Source of the DNA: JACCYQ01 sp036675565
Lineage (GTDB): Bacteria > Bacteroidota > Bacteroidia > Chitinophagales > Chitinophagaceae
Assembly: GCA_036675565.1 (NCBI GenBank)
Contig: JAKFER010000100.1
Coordinates: 1 to 34,544, forward strand
DNA: 34,544 nt
Reading direction: 5' to 3'
Shown piece by piece: positions 22,435 through 29,834 of this stretch. The position numbers and the translations under genes are program-made. Within the stretch, counting starts at the first letter, position 1. Each line of letters opens with the position of its first letter. The notes under the pieces were generated by a model. The model was not told where the DNA came from, did not search any database, and saw nothing but the letters and a program-made list of their open reading frames with translations.

Positions 22435-23451
22435 ATGAAACGTAAACTATATATTCCAAAACACCGGATTACGATAGCCGCATCGTTGGTTAGTTTCCTG
22501 TTGTTAGTCCAGGGAATCCTTAATGCCCAGGATAGCACAGTAGTTGTGGAAGAATCAACTGTCCCTGCCAAAGCCAAACCGGTAAAAAATACATTCCAGA
22601 GCGTTTGGATCATCGACAATCAAACCGTTATGGTACCGGTAAAAAAGACTTTTGAAATGGATATTCAACACCGGTTTGGTACAGTTGAAAAAGGGTATGA
22701 GGATTTTTGGGGATTCTTTGCACCTTCCAATATCAGGATAGGATTCAGCTATGTACCGATCAATAAACTAAATGTTGGCGTTGGCTTTACAAAAACCACC
22801 GCATCTGTAATACCTGAGCAAGGAGTTTCATCCGTGAATGGTCCGTTATGGGACGGTAGCCTGAAATATTCAATAATAACCCAAACAAAAGGCATCTACC
22901 CGGTTAGCGTTACCTATTATGTCAATGCTGCTTACAATACGAAAAAGGACAAGGCTAAGGATGTGTATAGAAATTATTCTGATCGCCTTTCTTATTTCCA
23001 TCAATTACTAATTGCCAGGAAGATCACTGACAAATTATCTGTCCAGGTTGCTCCCAGTATTTCACATCACAACGTGGTGAATGGCTACTTTACAAAATTG
23101 AACGACAGTACTTTGAAGATAAAACCTGATATGAAGTTTGATCATTTCGCAATCGCATTATCTGCAAGGTATAAACTGACCAACGTCACTTCCGTAATGA
23201 TCAATTATGATCAACCCATTACAAAGCATGTATCCAATAATCCCAATCCAAGTCTTTCTTTTGGTTTGGAGTTTAACACCAGCAGCCACTCCTTCCAGTT
23301 GTTTGCCACTAACTATTTTTACTTAGTTCCACAAATAAACAGCCTGTACAACACAAATTCGCCGTTTAAATATACCGATGCAGCGGATAATAAAATTGAA
23401 GGTGGAAAGTTCCTGATAGGTTTTAACATAACCAGGCTTTGGAATTACTAG
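22435..23451 (+). CDS. DUF5777 beta-barrel outer-membrane protein
   Basis: The 338-aa product has a signal peptide (ending LLLVQGILNAQ) and then alternating amphipathic strands: IQHRFGTVEKGYEDFWGFFA, NIRIGFSYVPINKLNVGVGF, and a terminal strand GKFLIGFNITRLWNY with aromatic residues and a final Tyr, as barrels for the BAM machinery usually have. H-R-F-G-T-V and the F-G-x-F-A-P-S-N-I-R motif fit DUF5777. The function is unknown; its coupling with YceI and a haem lipoprotein suggests a surface electron-transfer or small-molecule function (inference). It is the last gene of the operon and is followed by a terminator. Confidence 0.88.
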   Translation: MKRKLYIPKHRITIAASLVSFLLLVQGILNAQDSTVVVEESTVPAKAKPVKNTFQSVWIIDNQTVMVPVKKTFEMDIQHRFGTVEKGYEDFWGFFAPSNIRIGFSYVPINKLNVGVGFTKTTASVIPEQGVSSVNGPLWDGSLKYSIITQTKGIYPVSVTYYVNAAYNTKKDKAKDVYRNYSDRLSYFHQLLIARKITDKLSVQVAPSISHHNVVNGYFTKLNDSTLKIKPDMKFDHFAIALSARYKLTNVTSVMINYDQPITKHVSNNPNPSLSFGLEFNTSSHSFQLFATNYFYLVPQINSLYNTNSPFKYTDAADNKIEGGKFLIGFNITRLWNY

Positions 23452-23487
23452 ATCAGTTTAATGCAGTATAAACGTTGGTTTTTAGAC

Positions 23488-23515
23488 AGCCCCGGAAAAA
23501 TCCGGGGCTCTGTAT
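23488..23515 (+). terminator. Terminator after DUF5777 gene
   Basis: AGCCCCGGA (23488-23496) pairs with TCCGGGGCT (23501-23509): 9 bp with an AAAA loop, followed by CTGTATTT. It lies 37 bp after the stop. Confidence 0.85.
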
Positions 23516-23614
23516 TTCTACTATATTAATTTAAATTGTACCGTTTAATTTTTAAACTGACCTCATGAAATCCTTGAGATTCAAGACAATCTATAACCTC
23601 AAACTATAAGCGTG

Positions 23615-24109
23615 ATGAAGTTTCATTTGCTCTCTTTCCTTTTTACAGTAATACTAAATATTTCTTGTAATAATTCTCATCGGTCAAGCCAGGATAGCGT
23701 CGAAATTGAAAAGAACAAAGCACCCAAAAATAAACCGGGGAGCAGTTATTCAGATACGATAAAAATCAGTTTGCCGGCTGCTGTTTTTTATAATCCCGAT
23801 TCGCTGCAACTTGAAAAAATAAAAGATATTACTGAGCCAATGATATTTGAAAGCGCCATGCATGATTGCTTCTTCCAGATGAGAAACTCCCGGATGATTT
23901 TGAAACAATACTATGCTCATATCAAAATTATCGAAGTAAAAAAGGCCAGGTATCTTCTTTTTGAGAAGTCTGACGAGAAAAAAGAATATGTTGATTTAAA
24001 CTTCCAAAATGACCCCTGCGGTATTATTATTTTTGACGGTATTAAAGCTCCACGCATGGTTGATATGACTAATATAGAAAGTGAGCTTGGATTTTACTTT
24101 ACTAAATGA
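23615..24109 (+). CDS. Lipoprotein, unknown, 164 aa
   Basis: The N-terminus MKFHLLSFLFTVILNISCNN is a lipoprotein signal with lipobox N-I-S-C. A charged, low-complexity linker follows (about residues 20-45), then a compact domain with LPAAVFYNPDSLQLEKIKD, MHDCFFQMRNSRMILKQYY and FQNDPCGIIIFDGI. Two cysteines (in MHDC and NDPC) could form a disulfide. I recognise no family. ATG 23615 is chosen in preference to the adjacent GTG. It is separated from the DUF5777 gene by a terminator, and no operator of the shared type is seen in front of it. Confidence 0.75.
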   Translation: MKFHLLSFLFTVILNISCNNSHRSSQDSVEIEKNKAPKNKPGSSYSDTIKISLPAAVFYNPDSLQLEKIKDITEPMIFESAMHDCFFQMRNSRMILKQYYAHIKIIEVKKARYLLFEKSDEKKEYVDLNFQNDPCGIIIFDGIKAPRMVDMTNIESELGFYFTK

Positions 24110-24172
24110 GTCTAGCTTTGGATACGTGTTTATGCGGATAAAAAGGCATTGCTAGGCTTTATTAATAAATAC

Positions 24173-24239
24173 CCTGACTAAAATCATACAAAAGTCAGAC
24201 AATGCTCAATTAAGAACCAACTCTTTTTAAATATCTTAA
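24173..24239 (+). promoter_or_regulatory. Operator/promoter site 11, upstream of cytochrome c
   Basis: CCTGACtaaaATCATA (24173-24188) is a near-perfect consensus match. At 51.5 bp from its centre the sequence is TATCTTAA (24232-24239), only a partial -7 box, so the operator is more convincing than the box. ATG 24292 follows. Confidence 0.6.
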
Positions 24240-24291
24240 TACCTGGATTTTAATCTCAAAAAAATATTATTAATAAATCAATTCAGTAATC

Positions 24292-24708
24292 ATGAAAGAA
24301 AAATTATTGAAACCACTTACACTTTTACTTAGCGGCGCATTTTTCTTTAGTATATTTTCCGGGTTTATTCTGTTCCGGCAAAAAGCCTGGCCGGTCCCGG
24401 ATAATTATAAAAACATGAAAAATCCTGTAGCTTCTAATGCAACATCTATCGCAGACGGGAAAGCGTTGTATGCAACACATTGCAAATCCTGCCATGGTGC
24501 AAAAGGGCTGGGAGATGGTAACAAAGCCGCCCAGTTAAAAACTGAGCCTGGTAATTTTTCAACAGCCGCATTTCATTCTCAGAGTGATGGTTCGCTTTTT
24601 TATAAAACATCCGAAGGTCGCGACGATATGCCCAATTTTAAAAAGAAAATCCCGGATGCAGAAGAAAGATGGGCTATCGTAAATTTCATGAGAACGCTCA
24701 AAAAATAA
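24292..24708 (+). CDS. Cytochrome c, mono-haem
   Basis: The 138-aa product has an N-terminal membrane anchor or signal (about residues 6-27, KPLTLLLSGAFFFSIFSGFI), then an exported cytochrome-c domain with C-K-S-C-H (THCKSCHGAKGLGDG) and a distal-Met segment (GRDDMPNFKKKIPDAEERWA) before the final helix (IVNFMRTLKK). It fits a class I soluble-type cytochrome held at the outer face of the inner membrane. It lies directly before the Fe-S/NrfD operon but has its own operator and terminator, so it is regulated in parallel and could accept electrons from that complex (inference). Confidence 0.93.
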   Translation: MKEKLLKPLTLLLSGAFFFSIFSGFILFRQKAWPVPDNYKNMKNPVASNATSIADGKALYATHCKSCHGAKGLGDGNKAAQLKTEPGNFSTAAFHSQSDGSLFYKTSEGRDDMPNFKKKIPDAEERWAIVNFMRTLKK

Positions 24709-24729
24709 TTTTCTTAAAAAGTAAATGAG

Positions 24730-24764
24730 CGACCGGCCTGGGATATAAAGGCCGGTCGTTTTTT
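24730..24764 (+). terminator. Rho-independent terminator after cytochrome c
   Basis: CGACCGGCC (24730-24738) pairs with GGCCGGTCG (24750-24758): 9 GC-rich base pairs, an 11-nt loop and six T (24759-24764). It is the strongest terminator in the window. Confidence 0.93.
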
Positions 24765-24776
24765 GTACGGTACAAT

Positions 24777-24843
24777 CCTGATGAAAATCATATAATTCAC
24801 TGAGTAAGGTAATCCTGTGCTTATAAAGCACAGGTTAATTTGT
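24777..24843 (+). promoter_or_regulatory. Operator/promoter site 12, upstream of Fe-S/NrfD operon
   Basis: CCTGATgaaaATCATA (24777-24792) is a near-perfect consensus match. Around 51.5 bp from its centre is TTAATTTG (24835-24842), a TAnnTTTG-like box displaced by one base and with one mismatch. ATG 24872 follows, 29 bp beyond the box. Confidence 0.65.
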
Positions 24844-24871
24844 GGTATTAAATTAATGCTGCAAATTTTTT

Positions 24872-25114
24872 ATGGAACAATCAAAACACAATTCCAACCG
24901 AAAAAAATTCCTGCTATGGGGAGCTGCCCTTCTATCTTCTTTCACGATTTTTAAATTTCTGCCAGGCAACAAGAAAAAAACACCTGTCCCGGATGGTGAT
25001 ACAATTATAATGCTAACCCGCGATGGCCGACTGGTCGAAATTGACAAAAAGCTATTGGCTTCCGCAGAGAAAAAGATCAGTGATGAGGAATTGCAAAAAT
25101 GGATAAAGAAATAA
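24872..25114 (+). CDS. 80-aa membrane-anchored protein related to the Fe-S subunit leader
   Basis: It aligns with the first 75 residues of the Fe-S protein that follows: NRKKFLLWGAALLSS against SRREFLLTGLMATIA, and LTRDGRLVEIDKKLL against LSVDGQVIEVDKAFL. The Tat-like twin Arg is Arg-Lys here, so export through Tat is doubtful; the hydrophobic stretch (residues 14-27) may be a membrane anchor with the rest outside or inside. The C-terminus (ASAEKKISDEELQKWIKK) is helical. I do not know a named family. It looks like a duplicated leader-plus-linker that became a separate subunit. It is the first gene of the operon behind site 12. Confidence 0.75.
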   Translation: MEQSKHNSNRKKFLLWGAALLSSFTIFKFLPGNKKKTPVPDGDTIIMLTRDGRLVEIDKKLLASAEKKISDEELQKWIKK

Positions 25115-25140
25115 ACTGTTAAGCGTAAAACCATTTACTA

Positions 25141-26103
25141 ATGAGCTGTAACTGCAACAAAGAACAGTGTAACAATAACGATAACAACTCCAGGAGAGAG
25201 TTCCTCCTGACGGGTTTGATGGCAACAATCGCAGCTGTTGGATGCGGTGACAGTCAAACGCCTTTTGCCCGTGAAGAAGAAGTTGCTTTGTCAGGAGAAA
25301 AAGTTAAACTGCTTTCTGTAGATGGGCAGGTGATAGAAGTGGATAAGGCTTTTTTGAAACCGGTACCTGATCTCCCCAGGGTATCAAATAGCGAAGAGAG
25401 AAAAGGAATAGAAGGTAAGAAATTCGTGATAGTCATAGATCTTTCCAGATGTAAGAATGTGGGGGCTTGCAAAACAGCCTGCAATCATGCTCACGGATTA
25501 AATCCCGGCCAGAATTGGATAAAAGTTCTTTCAATGCAGGATGCAGATAAGACGGCTCCTTACTGGCAACCCACCACCTGCATGCATTGCGATGAGCCAC
25601 CTTGTGTAAAGGTTTGCCCCGTAGATGCAACATTTAAACGCCAGGACGGAATTGTGCTGATAGATAGTGACCGCTGTATTGGCTGCCGTTTTTGTATGGC
25701 TGCCTGTCCTTATTCTACCAGGGTTTTTAATTGGCAGGAACCAATTTTGGAAGAAACAGTTGCCGCGCAGCCTTACTCCTGTGAAACCAGTATGCCGCAG
25801 AAGATAGGTACGGTTAGTAAATGCGATTTCTGCCCGGATATGGCAAGAAAAGGAGAATTGCCGCATTGCGTATCCGCTTGTCCCAATGGTGTTTTCATGT
25901 TTGGTGATATGAATGAGGATGCTGTAACAAATGGTGCGGAAACTTTTCGTTTCAGCGAACTAATAAAAGATAAATCCGGTTACCGGCTAATGGAAGACCT
26001 CGGTACAAAACCCAGCGTATATTATTTGCCACCGGTTAACCGCAATTTCCCCTTTGAATCAGGATTAGAAAATCAAAGCCCGGTTGATCGGCAACATCAT
26101 TAA
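25141..26103 (+). CDS. Tat-exported ferredoxin-like Fe-S subunit (NrfC/PsrB type)
   Basis: The 320-aa product has a twin-Arg motif S-R18-R19-E-F-L and a lipobox-like A-V-G-C35, so it may be a Tat-exported lipoprotein on the periplasmic face. Four Cys clusters can be seen: C104/C110/C114; C147/C150/C155/C159 (CMHCDEPPCVKVCP); C179/C182/C185/C189 (CIGCRFCMAACP); and C228/C231/C243/C247. In the first set the middle Cys of C-x2-C-x2-C is Val107, leaving one ligand short, so that cluster may be [3Fe-4S] or use another ligand. Such subunits pass electrons between a NrfD-type quinol protein and a partner. There is no molybdopterin subunit nearby. Confidence 0.9.
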   Translation: MSCNCNKEQCNNNDNNSRREFLLTGLMATIAAVGCGDSQTPFAREEEVALSGEKVKLLSVDGQVIEVDKAFLKPVPDLPRVSNSEERKGIEGKKFVIVIDLSRCKNVGACKTACNHAHGLNPGQNWIKVLSMQDADKTAPYWQPTTCMHCDEPPCVKVCPVDATFKRQDGIVLIDSDRCIGCRFCMAACPYSTRVFNWQEPILEETVAAQPYSCETSMPQKIGTVSKCDFCPDMARKGELPHCVSACPNGVFMFGDMNEDAVTNGAETFRFSELIKDKSGYRLMEDLGTKPSVYYLPPVNRNFPFESGLENQSPVDRQHH

Positions 26104-26114
26104 AATTACTGCTC

Positions 26115-27485
26115 GTGGAAAATTCATCTTCTTTATCAAGCGAACAAATCACCTGGGATCTGCTTCCTCAAAAATTTGGAAAACGAGGAATGATCTGGAC
26201 GGGTCTGCTCATCTTTTTATGCTTAATCGGTGCTTTTGCCTATTATCGCCAGCTCAGGAACGGCCTTGCAGTAACCAATATGGGAGATTACGTTTCCTGG
26301 GGAATCTATATTTCCAACTTTGTATTCTTTGTAGCCATTAGTTTGGTAGGATCACTGATCACGGCCATCTTCCGTCTCGCGAATGTAAAATGGGCTACAC
26401 CACTTACAAGAATCGCGGAGATCATTGCCGTATCAGCCATTGTATTCGCATCCCTTATCATCATTGTAGATATGGGTCGTCCGGAAAGAATGCTAAACCT
26501 GTTTATACATGGCCGTATTCAATCGCCCATCATGTGGGATGTAATAGTTATCAGCACGTATTTCGTCATTAGTTTATTGTTGTTGTATTTCCCTTTATTA
26601 CCTGACCTTAAAATACTGATCAAATTCAAAGAAAAATCCGGTAAAGCCCTGAATAGATTATACCGTTTCCAGGGTTCATTCTGGAAAGGAACTGTTCAGC
26701 AGTTTAAAATAAGTGAGAGGGCCATTACTATTCTTTGCATAGCCATCGTACCGGTTGCTTTTAGTATTCACACCGTTACTTCCTGGTTGTTTGCAACTAC
26801 CTACCGTGCTGGTTGGGACAGCACTAACTTCGGCGCCTACTTTATTTCAGGAGCGTTCCTGGTAGGAGCTGGTGGGGTGGTAGTAGCGATGTATGTATTC
26901 CGCAGAAACTATCGCCTTGAAAAATATATTACAGAAATGCATTTTGAAAAAATGGGAAGAATTGTGGTTATGCTCTCTCTTCTTTACTTGTATTTCAATA
27001 TCAACGAATACATGGTTCCGGCCTTCAAAATGAAAAAATCGGAAGAAGCGCATTTAGCGGGCCTGTTGACCGGTGACTATGCGCTGATGTTTTGGTTTGC
27101 CATCGTGGTGGGTATGATTATTCCTATTATTACGCTATTATTCAAAAAAGGAAGAAAGCCGTTACCAATGTTTATAGCAGGTATCATGATAGTGGTGGGT
27201 GCCTGGTTCAAACGTTACCTGATTGTAACACCTACTTTATTGCACCCATTCTTGCCTATGCAGGATGTTCCGGCCAGTTATCATCAATATTTCCCCAGTT
27301 GGGAAGAGTGGGCTATTACCATTGGTTCCCTGGCAGGTGCGTTATTAGTCATTACTTTTTTTGTGAGAATTTATCCGATCATTCCCATTCAGGAAACGAT
27401 AACCGAACAACATGCAGAAGCGATGGCCAAACAGGAAGAGATAAGCAATGATCCGGCTACCCAGCGCCCGGTAGAAATAGCGTGA
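26115..27485 (+). CDS. NrfD/PsrC-family quinol-interacting membrane subunit
   Basis: The 456-aa product begins at GTG 26115 (no ATG is available) and has about nine or ten membrane helices. Typical NrfD features include NMGDYVSWGIYISNFVFFVA, then LTRIAEIIAVSAIVFASLII and DMGRPERMLNLFIHGRIQSP, followed later by FSIHTVTSWLFATTYRAGWD and a T-L-L-H-P-F motif. NrfD proteins oxidise or reduce menaquinol in the inner membrane and pair with the Fe-S subunit encoded immediately upstream (11-bp gap). The size is larger than NrfD of E. coli (about 320 aa), closer to HybB- or ActC-type members. Confidence 0.92.
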   Translation: MENSSSLSSEQITWDLLPQKFGKRGMIWTGLLIFLCLIGAFAYYRQLRNGLAVTNMGDYVSWGIYISNFVFFVAISLVGSLITAIFRLANVKWATPLTRIAEIIAVSAIVFASLIIIVDMGRPERMLNLFIHGRIQSPIMWDVIVISTYFVISLLLLYFPLLPDLKILIKFKEKSGKALNRLYRFQGSFWKGTVQQFKISERAITILCIAIVPVAFSIHTVTSWLFATTYRAGWDSTNFGAYFISGAFLVGAGGVVVAMYVFRRNYRLEKYITEMHFEKMGRIVVMLSLLYLYFNINEYMVPAFKMKKSEEAHLAGLLTGDYALMFWFAIVVGMIIPIITLLFKKGRKPLPMFIAGIMIVVGAWFKRYLIVTPTLLHPFLPMQDVPASYHQYFPSWEEWAITIGSLAGALLVITFFVRIYPIIPIQETITEQHAEAMAKQEEISNDPATQRPVEIA

Positions 27486-27533
27486 TGAACCTGGTTAAGG
27501 GGTCCATTTGACAAAAGACGTAAAAAGATTCAA

Positions 27534-28424
27534 ATGAAAAAGATGAAAAGAAATAAATACATTTTGCTCCTATTACCTTTCCTATGTTTAATGATTTCTG
27601 GCAAAGCAGCAGCGCAGGAAGATTCTGTAGTTGCTAAAGAACTGGTCAGGTTGAAATATTTCAATGATAACAATAGTGTACAATACCTGCTGCTCGAAAA
27701 TTCATTGAAAACCGGCAAGAAGATAGAGCCGTTGAAAGATAAAATATTCCAGGTATACCTTGATAGTAACAAAGCTGAGAATTTGATAGCGGAAGTGAAA
27801 ACGGATAAGACCGGTAAAGCAAAAACCTTTCTGCCCGTTTCTTTAAAAACTATATGGGAAGAAACTCACTTGCATAAATTTATAGCTGTTCCTGCAGGAA
27901 AAGAAGATATAACTGAATTAGAAATTGCAAAAGCAAAAATGCTGATTGATACAGCTTCGGAACAAGAAGGCCGGAGTATAATTGTGCAGGTTCAAAAGTA
28001 TGAGAATGGAGAATGGTTACCGGCTAATGAAGTGGAAATGAGAGTCGGTGTGCATCGCCTTGGTGGCATATTATCTGCCAATGAGGATGCAACTTTTACA
28101 ACAGATTCCAGTGGCATCATCAAGGTTGATTTCAAAAGAGATAGCCTCCCGGGAGGTCAAAAAGGAAATATTGTATTGATAGCAAAAGTAGAAGACAATG
28201 ACCAATATGGAAATCTGATGATCGAAAAAACAGTTCCCTGGGGAGTTGCTTTAAAGCAGGGTAGTAATTTTTTTAGCCAACGTAGTCTTTGGTCAACCCG
28301 GTTCAAAACTCCGGTATGGTTATTATTTCTGGCTTATTCTATCATTATTGGTGTATGGGGAACGATTTTTTATCTGGTAATACAACTTATAAAAATAAAA
28401 AAGTTGGCAAAATCTCCTGATTAA
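27534..28424 (+). CDS. Exported protein with C-terminal membrane anchor
   Basis: The 296-aa product has a signal peptide (LLLPFLCLMISGKAAAQ), an extracytoplasmic region of about 230 aa and one C-terminal helix (about residues 265-288, VWLLFLAYSIIIGVWGTIFY) with a basic tail (KIKKLAKS) inside. The central part looks like two beta-sandwich domains: FQVYLDSNKAENLIAEVKTD and IIVQVQKYENGEWLPANEVE are Ig-like. I recognise no named family. It is the last gene of the Fe-S/NrfD operon (48 bp after NrfD), so it is probably an accessory subunit or a docking protein. Its stop overlaps the pfkB stop by 3-4 bp. Confidence 0.78.
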   Translation: MKKMKRNKYILLLLPFLCLMISGKAAAQEDSVVAKELVRLKYFNDNNSVQYLLLENSLKTGKKIEPLKDKIFQVYLDSNKAENLIAEVKTDKTGKAKTFLPVSLKTIWEETHLHKFIAVPAGKEDITELEIAKAKMLIDTASEQEGRSIIVQVQKYENGEWLPANEVEMRVGVHRLGGILSANEDATFTTDSSGIIKVDFKRDSLPGGQKGNIVLIAKVEDNDQYGNLMIEKTVPWGVALKQGSNFFSQRSLWSTRFKTPVWLLFLAYSIIIGVWGTIFYLVIQLIKIKKLAKSPD

Positions 28425-29353
28425 TCACCGGGGTTGATAAGTGTGTATAAAAAGTCCGCATCTTTTTTTTTGCATAATTCTGTTCTTGTATTCATAGTAG
28501 CGGCCGTACCACAAGCTACTCCATACTGTAAGGCTTGTTCTAAATTCTTACCTCCCGACAAACTGTAAACAATACCCGCTACCATACTGTCTCCTGCCCC
28601 TACAGTACTCTTTCGGTTTACTTCCGGGGCAATGGCCTTATATGTTTTTGTTGCGGTTACCAACAAGGCACCCGCAGCACCTAAAGAAACAACAATGATC
28701 TCACAATTTTTCTTACGAATTACTTCTTTTGCTATCTCTTCCACATTTTCAATATCAATTTTTTGTGTTCCTGCGAGTGTACTTAATTCACCAAGGTTTG
28801 GCTTGAGCAAATAAACCCCCTTATCAGCGGCCTGTTTTAATGCTTCACCAGATGTATCAACAATGTATTTTGCGTTTTTAGCTTTGGCAATCTTTGCTAA
28901 CTGCCCATAGATGTCTAACGGTACTCCGGGAGGTAAACTGCCACTGGCAATTATAAATCCGGGATCGTTTATATTTTCCACGGCCTGCAGGCATTGTTTC
29001 CATTCGTTTTCACTTAATTCAGTTCCGGGCATTCCGAACCGGTACTGGTTATTAGTAGATTCATCCAGAACGATGATATTTTCTCTTGTCTCATTAGTGG
29101 ATTCAATAATCACGCAAGGCACATTTTCTTTTTCCAGTAAATGATTAAAAAATTTTCCCGTGTAGCCACCAGAAGGAAAGATGGCTGTGGCTTCCCCGCC
29201 GAGTTTTATAATAGCCCTTGCTACATTGATGCCGCCGCCCCCGGGTTCAAGCTTTGGTGGTGAACATTTTAATTTTTTTTCAGGAATTAAAGATTGTACT
29301 GATGTGCTTTTATCAATACAGGGGCTGAAGGTGATGGTGATGATGGGAGACAT
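28421..29353 (-). CDS. pfkB: PfkB-family sugar-phosphate kinase (phosphofructokinase-2 type)
   Basis: The 310-aa product aligns from its start with E. coli PfkB: MSPIITITFSPCIDKS, then CSPPKLEPGGGGINVARAII, and the PfkB signature 2 near the C-terminus (STVGAGDSMVAGIVYSLSGG) with catalytic Asp in GAGD. The KPNLGEL segment is also typical. It probably phosphorylates fructose-6-phosphate (or tagatose-6-phosphate/fructose-1-phosphate). An in-frame ATG at 29368, overlapping the previous stop as TAATG, is possible, but 29353 gives the family's usual N-terminus and length. It is the last gene of the minus operon. Confidence 0.9.
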   Translation of the reverse strand: MSPIITITFSPCIDKSTSVQSLIPEKKLKCSPPKLEPGGGGINVARAIIKLGGEATAIFPSGGYTGKFFNHLLEKENVPCVIIESTNETRENIIVLDESTNNQYRFGMPGTELSENEWKQCLQAVENINDPGFIIASGSLPPGVPLDIYGQLAKIAKAKNAKYIVDTSGEALKQAADKGVYLLKPNLGELSTLAGTQKIDIENVEEIAKEVIRKKNCEIIVVSLGAAGALLVTATKTYKAIAPEVNRKSTVGAGDSMVAGIVYSLSGGKNLEQALQYGVACGTAATMNTRTELCKKKDADFLYTLINPGD

Positions 29354-29367
29354 ATATCTGGATAACA

Positions 29368-29823
29368 TTAATCGTCTTCAAATCTCCCGGTTTTTTCTGT
29401 TATTACAATCCGGTAAATAACAGGTTTGATACTTTCCGAAGAAAAGGAATGTACACTTTTTTCACTTGTTTCAATCGGAATATCTGCATTACTTATTTTC
29501 GCGTGCATCATTTTATCTACAAACAGTTTCATCGCATAGTACCTGTCCCGTTCCGCTATCAGTTCCTGGTATTCACCCCAGGCAATTACGCTTTTCCAGT
29601 TGGTTAAACTTTTCATTTCATCTACTTCAAAACAAACCATCGGGTTGTTGCGCATCATATTAATTTTCATTCCCTCCATAGAATGGCCAATGATAAATTT
29701 TCCGTCATATACGTAATTGACAGGTACTACATAGGTTTTTGTACCGTCATTGCACCCAATGTGGCCCAAAATATTTCCCCTTAATACTTTTTCAATTTGT
29801 TCATTAGTCAATTTCCCAATCAT
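29368..29823 (-). CDS. FMN-binding split-barrel (PPOX/Nim-like) protein
   Basis: The 151-aa product is a paralogue of 8833-9306: LTNEQIEKVLRGNILGHIGC, YVVPVNYVYDGKFIIGHS, MEGMKINMMRNNPMVCFEVD and WKSVIAWGEYQEL. The signature M-E-G-M-K-x-N-M-M-R-x-N-P is shared, and most differences lie in the C-terminal third. Like its paralogue it should bind a flavin or other cofactor as a dimer; the substrate is unknown. It lies between the dehydrogenase (11 bp) and pfkB (14 bp), within a carbon-metabolism operon. Confidence 0.9.
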   Translation of the reverse strand: MIGKLTNEQIEKVLRGNILGHIGCNDGTKTYVVPVNYVYDGKFIIGHSMEGMKINMMRNNPMVCFEVDEMKSLTNWKSVIAWGEYQELIAERDRYYAMKLFVDKMMHAKISNADIPIETSEKSVHSFSSESIKPVIYRIVITEKTGRFEDD

Positions 29824-29834
29824 ACAATCAGGTT

